A stretch of DNA of 15,317 bases, taken from Nitrosarchaeum sp. (GTDB lineage Archaea > Thermoproteota > Nitrososphaeria > Nitrososphaerales > Nitrosopumilaceae). The stretch spans positions 1 to 15,317 of the forward strand of contig JABFSW010000058.1 of NCBI GenBank assembly GCA_013140415.1, written 5' to 3'. The position numbers and the translations under genes are program-made. Positions 5,746 through 13,291 of the stretch are shown here, one piece after another. Under the pieces are notes generated by a model. The model worked only from the letters and a program-made list of their open reading frames with translations. It had not been told where the DNA came from and did no database searches. Position 1 is the first letter of the stretch. Each line of letters begins with the position of its first letter.

Positions 5746-8172
5746 TTGAAAAAAATACTTGGATTCCTGTTCTTACTTTTAGCTACGTTAACCAGCATTC
5801 CTGCCAATTCTGCATTTGCAACTCATGATTTAGATCGTGATGGTATACTTGATGAAGTTGATAGCTGCCCTAACCTTCAAGAAGATAATGAAGGTACAAT
5901 CGATGGCTGTCCTTCTAACTTTGTTCCATGGTATGATGAGGACTTTGATGGAATAGAAGATGATATTGATCAATGTCCCAATGTAAGAGAAAATTACAAT
6001 AAATTCCAAGATGACGATGGTTGTCCTGATACACCTCCTCAAACTGGTTCGGGAATCCCAGATTCTGACAGTGATGGTTTTATCGATGTTGTAGACTTGT
6101 GTCCAACTCAGCCAGAAACTTTCAATGGTATATTTGATACTGACGGCTGTCCTGACAGTTTTGGTTCTGGTTCAGATAGAGATAGAGATGGAGTTCCAGA
6201 TCACTTGGATTCATGTCCACTAAGTGCTGAAATTTATAACAAATTCCAAGATGATGACGGCTGTCCTGATAGTGTTGCTGATTCCTCATTTGCTGATACT
6301 GATAATGATGGAATAGAAGACAAAATTGATTTGTGTCCAACTCAGCCAGAAACTTTCAATGGATATAGAGATGATGATGGTTGTCACGACGTTGCATTAG
6401 ATAATACATTTACTGATAATGATGGTGATGGTATTGCAGATAAATTTGATACTTGTCCTAATCAACAAGAAACATTCAACCGCTTTGCTGATTATGACGG
6501 TTGCCCTGATTCAATTCCTTCATTCTCTGGAAAACTAAATGATTCTGACGGTGATAGTATTGTAGATGCAGATGATACATGTCCATTAGAACCTGAAAGA
6601 CACAATGGATTTGAAGACGAAGATGGCTGTCCTGATATTCCTCCTTATTCTACTGACATAGATTCAGACCAAGATGGAGTTCCAAATAGCATTGATCAAT
6701 GTCCAGCAATAAAAGAAACTTACAATAAATTCCAAGATTATGATGGTTGTCCAGACTTTGTCAGTTCAAATGGAGAAACACCAGATTCTGATGGAGATGG
6801 TATTAGTGATTATACTGATTTGTGTCCAACTCAACAAGAAACATTTAATGGAACTTTTGATACTGACGGTTGTCCTGATGCTACCTCTACAACTGATAGG
6901 GATGGAGATGGAATTATAGATGCAATAGATACATGTCTACTGTCTCCAGAAACTTATAATAAATTCCAAGATGACGACGGTTGCCCTGATGGCAAATCTG
7001 GTATGTCTTTGGATTTTGACGGTGATGGTATTGTTGATTTATCTGATAAATGCCCATTAGATCCTGAAGTTGTTAATGGAATTTTAGACTTGGATGGCTG
7101 TCCTGATATTTCTGTGATGGATTCTGATTTTGATGGAATTAGAGATTCATTAGATCTATGTCCTACTACATCTGAAACATGGAATAGATATCTTGATACT
7201 GACGGTTGTCCAGATAATTCTGCAGAATCAGATGTTGATTTTGATGGAGTTCTAGATTCTACTGATACATGTCCACTAGTACCTGAAAGATATAATGGAT
7301 TTGAAGACGAAGACGGTTGTCCTGACTTTCCATCTTATTTGACCGATGTTGATTCTGATTTTGATGGTATTGCAAACAGCAAAGATAACTGTCCACTTGT
7401 TCCAGAAACTTACAATAAATCCCAAGACGAAGACGGTTGCCCTGACTCATTATTTGATAATAAAGGAGCTCCTGACTCTGACAATGACGGAGTTAATGAT
7501 CTTGTAGATCATTGTCCAAATCAAGCTGAAACTTTTAATGGAATTTTAGACTTGGATGGTTGTCCAGATAGTTACATTTCTAATATTGATAGAGATCAGG
7601 ATGGTTTGCCAGATGCAATAGATGCATGTATACTAGCTCCAGAAACTTATAACAAATTCCAAGATGATGATGGCTGCCCTGATACAATTTTTGAATCATT
7701 TGTAGTAGATTCTGATAATGATGGAATAGAGGATGTACTTGATGATTGTCCACTAGTTGTTGAAACGTATAATGGATTCCAAGATGGAGACGGTTGTCCT
7801 GATAGTAACGTATCTCAACCAGATGCCGACGATGATGGAGTTCCTGATGTAATGGATATCTGTCCAACACAAAATGAAGTTTGGAATAGATATGTTGATT
7901 ATGACGGTTGTCCTGATACTGTTCCAACAGGTACAATTACTCTAGATACTGATGATGATAGAATAAATGATGATGTTGATATGTGTCCTAATGACAAAGA
8001 AACTTCCAACAAGTATCAAGATTCAGATGGTTGCCCAGATACTGCTCCAGAACAATCACGATACAAACACGATGCTGATCTAGATGGTATTATCAATGAT
8101 TATGATCTATGTCCTATGGAACTAGAAGATTATGATGGGGATAGAGATGCTGATGGCTGTCCTGACCAATAG
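5746..8172 (+). CDS. Secreted TSP3-repeat calcium-binding protein, 20 repeats
   Basis: An 808-residue protein read from TTG 5746; no ATG fits, and the Lys-Lys plus hydrophobic signal peptide begins right there (residues 1-25, cleavage likely AFA|TH). The rest is 20 thrombospondin type 3 repeats of about 33-42 residues, pattern DxDxDGxxDxxDxCPxxxExxN...QDxDGCPD. Asp residues of this pattern bind Ca2+ in known TSP3 proteins, and the two Cys per repeat probably form disulphides. Repeats 2-7, 8-13 and 14-18 align as a six-repeat (last copy five-repeat) module, followed by a two-repeat cap of 75 residues (7945-8169). Repeats 10 and 16, at the same module position, have CL or CI instead of CP. There is no membrane anchor, OmpA domain or sorting signal at the C-terminus. 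It is the first of three related genes, 13 bases before the second. An extracellular rod is likely; the exact role is unknown. Confidence 0.9.
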   Translation: MKKILGFLFLLLATLTSIPANSAFATHDLDRDGILDEVDSCPNLQEDNEGTIDGCPSNFVPWYDEDFDGIEDDIDQCPNVRENYNKFQDDDGCPDTPPQTGSGIPDSDSDGFIDVVDLCPTQPETFNGIFDTDGCPDSFGSGSDRDRDGVPDHLDSCPLSAEIYNKFQDDDGCPDSVADSSFADTDNDGIEDKIDLCPTQPETFNGYRDDDGCHDVALDNTFTDNDGDGIADKFDTCPNQQETFNRFADYDGCPDSIPSFSGKLNDSDGDSIVDADDTCPLEPERHNGFEDEDGCPDIPPYSTDIDSDQDGVPNSIDQCPAIKETYNKFQDYDGCPDFVSSNGETPDSDGDGISDYTDLCPTQQETFNGTFDTDGCPDATSTTDRDGDGIIDAIDTCLLSPETYNKFQDDDGCPDGKSGMSLDFDGDGIVDLSDKCPLDPEVVNGILDLDGCPDISVMDSDFDGIRDSLDLCPTTSETWNRYLDTDGCPDNSAESDVDFDGVLDSTDTCPLVPERYNGFEDEDGCPDFPSYLTDVDSDFDGIANSKDNCPLVPETYNKSQDEDGCPDSLFDNKGAPDSDNDGVNDLVDHCPNQAETFNGILDLDGCPDSYISNIDRDQDGLPDAIDACILAPETYNKFQDDDGCPDTIFESFVVDSDNDGIEDVLDDCPLVVETYNGFQDGDGCPDSNVSQPDADDDGVPDVMDICPTQNEVWNRYVDYDGCPDTVPTGTITLDTDDDRINDDVDMCPNDKETSNKYQDSDGCPDTAPEQSRYKHDADLDGIINDYDLCPMELEDYDGDRDADGCPDQ
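5827..8169 (+). repeat. TSP3 repeat array with six-repeat higher-order period
   Basis: Repeat 1 spans 5827-5934. Six-repeat modules span 5935-6660 (726 bases) and 6661-7350 (690 bases), a five-repeat version spans 7351-7944, and the cap spans 7945-8169. Matching markers by position: ER(H/Y)NGFEDEDGCPD closes modules 1 and 2; G-x-P linkers end repeats 2, 8 and 14; NR(F/Y) occurs in repeats 6, 12 and 18. The copies are well diverged, so this array is old. Confidence 0.8.
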
Positions 8173-8177
8173 GCGGT
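8171..8177 (+). promoter_or_regulatory. Shine-Dalgarno-like site deciding the start of the second TSP3 gene
   Basis: AGGCGGT (one mismatch to AGGAGGT) lies 8 bases before ATG 8186 and overlaps the TAG stop of the first TSP3 gene. It supports translation of gene two from a shared message rather than from its own promoter. Confidence 0.5.
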
Positions 8178-8185
8178 ATAGTAAA

Positions 8186-10348
8186 ATGAAAAAATATCAA
8201 ATCCTAGGATTTCTACTTTTAATTACTTCAATTGGTATTTTCCAAGCCAATGTCTATGGTGTTGAAGACAATGACAGTGATGGTGTACCAAATAGCAGTG
8301 ATCAATGTCCACATTTGCAAGAAGATTATGACCCCCAATATGGTAATAATGTAGACGGCTGTCCAGCAGATTTTGTTCCTTGGTATGATGTAGATTATGA
8401 TGGTATTGAAGATCATATAGATAATTGTCCTACCGTTAAAGAAAATTACAATAAATTCCAAGATGACGACGGCTGTCCTGATTCATCACCTTATACAGGT
8501 CAGGGAACAGCTGATTCTGATAATGATGGAATTGCCGATTTTCTAGATTCTTGTCCTAACCAACCAGAAACATTTAACGGAATTGATGATAAAGACGGCT
8601 GCCCTGAGAATGCATATTCCTTAAGAGATATTGATAGAGATGGAATTTCTGATAACTTGGATTCATGTCCTGAAGTTCCAGAAATATATAACAAATTCCA
8701 AGATGACGATGGTTGTCCAGATGTAGTTTCTGATGATGGTACAGGATACACATTTCCAGACACTGATGGAGACGGTATTCAAGACAGATGGGATTCATGT
8801 ATCAATGAACCAGAAAATTTTAATGATCAATTAGATTGGGATGGTTGTCCTGAAGTCACTGGAATTCATTCTAATGGTTTAATTGATTCTGATTATGACG
8901 CAATTCCAGATTCTGCTGATTCTTGTCCTCAGGAACGTGAAAACTTTAACAAATTCCAAGATGATGATGGTTGCCCAGATGTAATTGATTATATCATAAC
9001 AGGTGATGTTGATGGCGACGGTATTACAGGTACAAATGATTTATGTCCATATAACAAAGAAAATTTTAACAAATTCCAAGATGATGACGGTTGCCCTGAT
9101 GTTTTATCTAATGCTAAACTAACTGCAGACACTGACGGTGATGGTATAATTGATAATCTAGATTTGTGTCCAACTCAACCAGAAACCCTTAATGGATTTT
9201 TAGATAGAGACGGTTGTCCCGACAAATCTGTTTCTACTCTTGATAGTGATGTGGACGGCATTCCAAATGTGACTGATTCATGTCCAAAAAACCCAGAAAC
9301 TTTTAACAAATTCCAAGACACTGACGGTTGCCCAGATTCTACTTTATCAAGTATCACCGGTTTTGAATTTCCAGACACTGATTCTGATGGTATTTACGAT
9401 AGATGGGATTCATGTATCAATGAACCAGAAAACTTTAACGGATTTTTAGATAAAGATGGTTGTCCAGAAGTTACAGGTATATCTAAAACTGGAACAATTG
9501 ATACAGATTATGATGGTATTCCAGATAACTTGGATGACTGTCCAATAGTAGGAGAACGATATAATAAATTCCAAGACGAAGACGGTTGCCCTGATATTGC
9601 AATTTATGATTCATTTGGAGATGCTGATTATGATGGTATTTTAGATAATATTGATCAATGTTCTACTGCTAGAGAAACCTATAATCATTTCCAAGACACT
9701 GACGGTTGCCCAGATTATATTGTAGATGATAAACTAACTGCAGACACTGACGGTGATGGTATAATTGATAATCTAGATTTGTGTCCAACTCAACCAGAAA
9801 CCATTAATGGTTATCAAGACACTAATGGTTGCCCTGACAAATTTGTTTCTATTCTTGATAGTGATATGGATGGTATTGCAGATGTAATTGATTCATGTCC
9901 AACAAGTCCAGAAACCTATAATCATTTCCAAGACACTGACGGTTGCCCTGATACCGTCTCTGCTACTACAACCGGATATCAATTTCCAGACACTGACGGT
10001 GATGGAATTCAAGACAGATGGGATTCATGTATTGCTGAACCAGAAAACTTTAACGGATATTTGGATTGGGATGGCTGCTCTGATCTAAAAGGTGCAGACT
10101 CAACTACATCTACACGACCTGATTCTGATGGCGATGGATACCACGATGTAATTGATTCATGTCCAACAAGTCCAGAAACTTGGAACAAGTATAACGATAT
10201 TGACGGTTGTCCTGATACTGCTCCAGAACAACAAAGATTTGTTCACGATGACGACTTAGATAATATCATTAACGATGAAGATTTGTGTCCTCTAGAACCA
10301 GAAAATTATGATGGGGATAGAGATACAGACGGTTGTCCAGATCTATAA
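8186..10348 (+). CDS. Secreted TSP3-repeat calcium-binding protein, 17 repeats
   Basis: A 720-residue protein. The frame extends upstream to 8132 inside the previous gene, but ATG 8186 is chosen because the signal peptide MKKYQILGFLLLITSIGIFQ starts there, an SD-like site precedes it, and the paralogue downstream begins with the same residues. Cleavage is likely near VYG|VE (about residue 24-25). There are 17 TSP3 repeats: three modules of five repeats (8267-8884, 8885-9499 and 9500-10120; 618, 615 and 621 bases) plus the two-repeat C-terminal cap (10121-10345). The fifth repeat of each module carries DRWDSCI.EPENFN, where Ile replaces the usual Pro after Cys. The protein is very acidic and the two Cys per repeat are conserved. 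There is no C-terminal anchor. It starts 13 bases after the first TSP3 gene and so is very probably in its operon. Confidence 0.92.
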   Translation: MKKYQILGFLLLITSIGIFQANVYGVEDNDSDGVPNSSDQCPHLQEDYDPQYGNNVDGCPADFVPWYDVDYDGIEDHIDNCPTVKENYNKFQDDDGCPDSSPYTGQGTADSDNDGIADFLDSCPNQPETFNGIDDKDGCPENAYSLRDIDRDGISDNLDSCPEVPEIYNKFQDDDGCPDVVSDDGTGYTFPDTDGDGIQDRWDSCINEPENFNDQLDWDGCPEVTGIHSNGLIDSDYDAIPDSADSCPQERENFNKFQDDDGCPDVIDYIITGDVDGDGITGTNDLCPYNKENFNKFQDDDGCPDVLSNAKLTADTDGDGIIDNLDLCPTQPETLNGFLDRDGCPDKSVSTLDSDVDGIPNVTDSCPKNPETFNKFQDTDGCPDSTLSSITGFEFPDTDSDGIYDRWDSCINEPENFNGFLDKDGCPEVTGISKTGTIDTDYDGIPDNLDDCPIVGERYNKFQDEDGCPDIAIYDSFGDADYDGILDNIDQCSTARETYNHFQDTDGCPDYIVDDKLTADTDGDGIIDNLDLCPTQPETINGYQDTNGCPDKFVSILDSDMDGIADVIDSCPTSPETYNHFQDTDGCPDTVSATTTGYQFPDTDGDGIQDRWDSCIAEPENFNGYLDWDGCSDLKGADSTTSTRPDSDGDGYHDVIDSCPTSPETWNKYNDIDGCPDTAPEQQRFVHDDDLDNIINDEDLCPLEPENYDGDRDTDGCPDL
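8267..10345 (+). repeat. Five-repeat (about 205 aa) higher-order TSP3 modules, three copies plus cap
   Basis: Module starts at 8267, 8885 and 9500 and the cap start at 10121 give lengths of 618, 615 and 621 bases. Module sequences have drifted, but length and order of the five repeat types are kept. The cap (225 bases) has the same length as the caps of the other two genes. Confidence 0.85.
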
Positions 10349-10398
10349 CATCTCATTATTTGATCACTATTTCATAGTAAGGTTCTTTTTAACGTGAG

Positions 10399-10409
10399 AT
10401 TTAATAAAT
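10399..10409 (+). promoter_or_regulatory. Putative TATA box for the third TSP3 gene
   Basis: ATTTAATAAAT lies 27-37 bases before ATG 10436 in the 87-base gap between the second and third genes. A T run at 10386-10390, preceded by a weak 5-base-pair inverted repeat (10366-10378), could end the upstream transcript. The third gene therefore probably has its own promoter. Confidence 0.5.
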
Positions 10410-10411
10410 AC

Positions 10412-10424
10412 TCGATAATATCGA
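10412..10424. promoter_or_regulatory. 13-base palindrome between TATA box and start (candidate operator)
   Basis: TCGATAATATCGA is a perfect inverted repeat of six bases around one central A. It begins 3 bases after the TATA-like box and ends 11 bases before the ATG, where transcription should begin. A bound repressor here would block initiation. No copy was noticed before the first TSP3 gene. Confidence 0.4.
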
Positions 10425-10435
10425 AGTTAAAGAAA

Positions 10436-13210
10436 ATGAAAAAATATCAAATCCTAGGATTTCTACTTTTAATTACTTCAATTGGTATTTTCCAAGCCAA
10501 TGTCTATGGTGCTGAAGACAATGACAGTGATGGTGTACCAAATAGCAGTGATCAATGCCCCAATTTGCAAGAAGATTATGATCCTCAATATGGTAATAAT
10601 GTAGACGGCTGTCCAGCAGATTTCGTTCCTTGGTATGATGCAGATTATGATGGTATCCCAGATCATATTGATAATTGTCCTACCGTTAAAGAAAATTACA
10701 ATAAATTCCAAGATGATGATGGTTGTAATGACTTATTCCCTGATGCAGGTCAAGGAACATCTGATTCTGATAATGATGGAATTGCCGATTTTCTAGATTC
10801 TTGTCCTAACCAACCAGAAACATTCAATGGTGTTGATGATAAAGATGGATGCCCCGATAGTACATCATCAAGGGATACTGACAGAGATGGAATTTCTGAT
10901 AACTTGGATTCATGTCCTAAAGTTCCAGAAATTTACAATAAATTCCAAGATGACGATGGTTGTCCAGATGTAGTTTCTGATGATGGTACAGGATACACAT
11001 TTCCAGACACTGATTCTGACGGAATTCAAGACAGATGGGATTCATGTATCAATGAACCCGAGAACTTTAACGACCAATTAGATTGGGATGGCTGTCCTGA
11101 AATTGCTGGTGTAACTTCTCCAGAAGCTATGGATTCTGATCATGATTCAATTCCAGACACTGCTGATTCTTGTCCTCAGGAACGTGAAAACTTTAACAAA
11201 TTCCAAGATGACGATGGTTGTCCAGATGTAATTAATTATAAAATATCTGATGATGTTGATGGTGATGCAATTTTAGATCAAAATGACTTGTGTCCATATA
11301 ACAAAGAAACTTTTAACAAATTCCAAGATGATGACGGTTGCCCAGATGTTTTATCTAATGATAAATTTGCTGCTGACACTGACGGTGATGGTATTCTCGA
11401 TAATCTAGATTTGTGTCCTAATCAAGCAGAAACCCTCAATGGATTTTTAGATAAAGATGGATGTCCTGACAAATCCATTTTAATTAATGATACTGACAGA
11501 GATGGAATTTCTGATAACTTGGATTCATGTCCACTAATTGCAGAGATTTACAATAAATTCCAAGATGACGACGGTTGCCCAGATTCTACTTTATCAAGTA
11601 TCACCGGTTTTGAATTTCCGGATACTGATTCTGATGGAATTCAAGACAGATGGGATTCATGTATCAATGAACCAGAAAACTTTAATGGATTTTTAGACAC
11701 TGACGGCTGTCCAGAAATTTTAGGTACAACTGCTGGTAAATTAGTTGATTCTGATCATGATTCAATTCCAGACACTGCTGATTCTTGTCCTCAGGAACGT
11801 GAAAACTTTAACAAATTCCAAGATGACGATGGTTGTCCAGATGTAATTAATTATAAAATATCTGATGATATTGATGGTGATGCAATTTTAGATCAAAATG
11901 ACTTGTGTCCATATAACAAAGAAACTTTTAACAAATTCCAAGATGATGACGGTTGCCCAGATGTTTTATCTAATGATAAATTTGCTGCTGACACTGACGG
12001 TGATGGTATTCTCGATAATCTAGATTTGTGTCCTAATCAAGCAGAAACCCTCAATGGATTTTTAGATAAAGATGGATGTCCTGACAAATCCATTTTAATT
12101 AATGATACTGACAGAGATGGAATTTCTGATAACTTGGATTCATGTCCACTAATTGCAGAGATTTACAATAAATTCCAAGATGACGACGGTTGCCCAGATT
12201 CTACTTTATCAAGTATCACCGGTTTTGAATTTCCGGATACTGATTCTGATGGAATTCAAGACAGATGGGATTCATGTATCAATGAACCAGAAAACTTTAA
12301 TGGATTTTTAGACACTGACGGCTGTCCAGAAATTTTAGGTACAACTGCTGGTAAATTAGTTGATTCTGATCATGATTCAATTCCAGACACTGCTGATTCT
12401 TGTCCTCAGGAACGTGAAAACTTTAACAAATTCCAAGATGACGATGGTTGTCCAGATGTAATTAATTATAAAATATCTGATGATATTGATGGTGATGCAA
12501 TTTTAGATCAAAATGACTTGTGTCCATATAACAAAGAAACTTTTAACAAATTCCAAGATGATGACGGTTGCCCAGATGTTTTATCTAATGATAAATTTGC
12601 TGCTGACACTGACGGTGATGGTATTCTCGATAATCTAGATTTGTGTCCTAATCAAGCAGAAACCCTCAATGGATTTTTAGATAAAGATGGATGTCCTGAC
12701 AAATTCACTTCTTCTCTTGATGCTGATTCTGATGGCATTCCAGATATAGTGGATTCATGTCCTAAAGTTCCAGAAATTTACAATAAATTCCAAGATGACG
12801 ATGGTTGTCCAGATGTAGTTTCTGATGATGGTACAGGATACACATTTCCAGATACTGATTCTGATGGAATTCAAGACAGATGGGATTCATGTATCAATGA
12901 ACCAGAAAACTTTAATGGATTTTTAGACACTGACGGATGCCCTGATCTACAAGGTGCAGACTCGACTGTCTCTACACGACCTGATTCTGACGGCGATGGA
13001 TACCCAGATGTAATTGATTCATGTCCAATAAACCCAGAAACTTGGAACAAGTATAACGATGAAGACGGTTGTCCTGATACTGCTCCAGAACAACAAAGAT
13101 TTGTTCATGACGATGATCTAGATGGTATTATTAACGATGAAGATTTGTGTCCTCTAGAACCAGAAAATTATGATGGGGATAGAGATACAGACGGTTGTCC
13201 AGATCTATAG
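10436..13210 (+). CDS. Secreted TSP3-repeat calcium-binding protein, 22 repeats, recently expanded
   Basis: A 924-residue protein. A GTG at 10394 is in frame, but ATG 10436 is chosen because the signal peptide matches the second gene exactly from here and the TATA-like box would fall inside a GTG-start coding region. 22 TSP3 repeats: four five-repeat modules (10517-11131, 11132-11746, 11747-12361 and 12362-12982; 615, 615, 615 and 621 bases) plus the 75-residue cap (12983-13207). Modules two and three differ by about one base (Val to Ile in DDVDG/DDIDG). Module four is identical for its first 344 bases, then switches to a sequence resembling module one. Compared with the second protein it has exactly one more module. 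Some calcium loops have Ser or Ala in place of Gly (DSDHDS, DGDA). It is highly acidic, Cys-paired, without anchor. It is likely an extracellular calcium-stabilised rod; the partner is unknown. Confidence 0.92.
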   Translation: MKKYQILGFLLLITSIGIFQANVYGAEDNDSDGVPNSSDQCPNLQEDYDPQYGNNVDGCPADFVPWYDADYDGIPDHIDNCPTVKENYNKFQDDDGCNDLFPDAGQGTSDSDNDGIADFLDSCPNQPETFNGVDDKDGCPDSTSSRDTDRDGISDNLDSCPKVPEIYNKFQDDDGCPDVVSDDGTGYTFPDTDSDGIQDRWDSCINEPENFNDQLDWDGCPEIAGVTSPEAMDSDHDSIPDTADSCPQERENFNKFQDDDGCPDVINYKISDDVDGDAILDQNDLCPYNKETFNKFQDDDGCPDVLSNDKFAADTDGDGILDNLDLCPNQAETLNGFLDKDGCPDKSILINDTDRDGISDNLDSCPLIAEIYNKFQDDDGCPDSTLSSITGFEFPDTDSDGIQDRWDSCINEPENFNGFLDTDGCPEILGTTAGKLVDSDHDSIPDTADSCPQERENFNKFQDDDGCPDVINYKISDDIDGDAILDQNDLCPYNKETFNKFQDDDGCPDVLSNDKFAADTDGDGILDNLDLCPNQAETLNGFLDKDGCPDKSILINDTDRDGISDNLDSCPLIAEIYNKFQDDDGCPDSTLSSITGFEFPDTDSDGIQDRWDSCINEPENFNGFLDTDGCPEILGTTAGKLVDSDHDSIPDTADSCPQERENFNKFQDDDGCPDVINYKISDDIDGDAILDQNDLCPYNKETFNKFQDDDGCPDVLSNDKFAADTDGDGILDNLDLCPNQAETLNGFLDKDGCPDKFTSSLDADSDGIPDIVDSCPKVPEIYNKFQDDDGCPDVVSDDGTGYTFPDTDSDGIQDRWDSCINEPENFNGFLDTDGCPDLQGADSTVSTRPDSDGDGYPDVIDSCPINPETWNKYNDEDGCPDTAPEQQRFVHDDDLDGIINDEDLCPLEPENYDGDRDTDGCPDL
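11132..12705 (+). repeat. Near-identical 615-base tandem repeat, about 2.6 copies
   Basis: Copies start at 11132, 11747 and 12362, a period of exactly 615 bases (205 codons, five TSP3 repeats). By eye, copies one and two differ at a single base (G versus A in the DDVDG/DDIDG codon). The third copy matches to about 12705 and then diverges. The near identity includes synonymous sites, so the duplication or homogenisation is recent. Confidence 0.95.
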
Positions 13211-13217
13211 AATTAAT

Positions 13218-13231
13218 CTTTTTGACTTTTT
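13218..13231 (+). terminator. T-rich terminator after the TSP3 cluster
   Basis: Two runs of five T (13219-13223 and 13227-13231) occur within 21 bases of the stop codon. T tracts without a strong hairpin are the usual archaeal termination signal. Confidence 0.5.
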
Positions 13232-13255
13232 CTAAATATGCAAAACATCAATTTG

Positions 13256-13270
13256 ATATAATAAATATAT
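13256..13270 (+). promoter_or_regulatory. Putative TATA box for the dus gene
   Basis: ATATAATAAATATAT lies 22-36 bases before ATG 13292, the right place for a leaderless or short-leader transcript. Confidence 0.45.
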
Positions 13271-13291
13271 CAAGAAATTAAAATTATTATA

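Noticed and set aside
8132..8185. Upstream start of the second TSP3 gene inside the first gene
   Set aside because: It would put a charged 18-residue stretch before the signal peptide; ATG 8186 has an SD-like site and matches the paralogue.
10394..10435. GTG start at 10394 for the third TSP3 gene
   Set aside because: The TATA-like box and palindrome would lie inside the coding region, and homology to the second gene begins only at ATG 10436.
5830..10711. Many antisense and shifted open frames inside the TSP3 genes (for example 6122-6340, 7580-7936, 8500-8763, 9888-10088)
   Set aside because: They are by-products of repeated Asp/Gly/Cys codons; their translations are low-complexity (runs of His/Gln/Tyr/Leu) with no start signal or domain.
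5827..13207. CRISPR-like periodic repeats
   Set aside because: The periodicity of about 110-130 bases is coding, in frame, and matches TSP3 protein repeats; there are no short identical repeats separated by unique spacers.
5746..13210. Cell-surface anchoring signal (PEF-CTERM/PEFG-like, OmpA or C-terminal membrane helix) on the TSP3 proteins
   Set aside because: All three end directly in the TSP3 cap (DGCPDQ or DGCPDL) with no hydrophobic tail.
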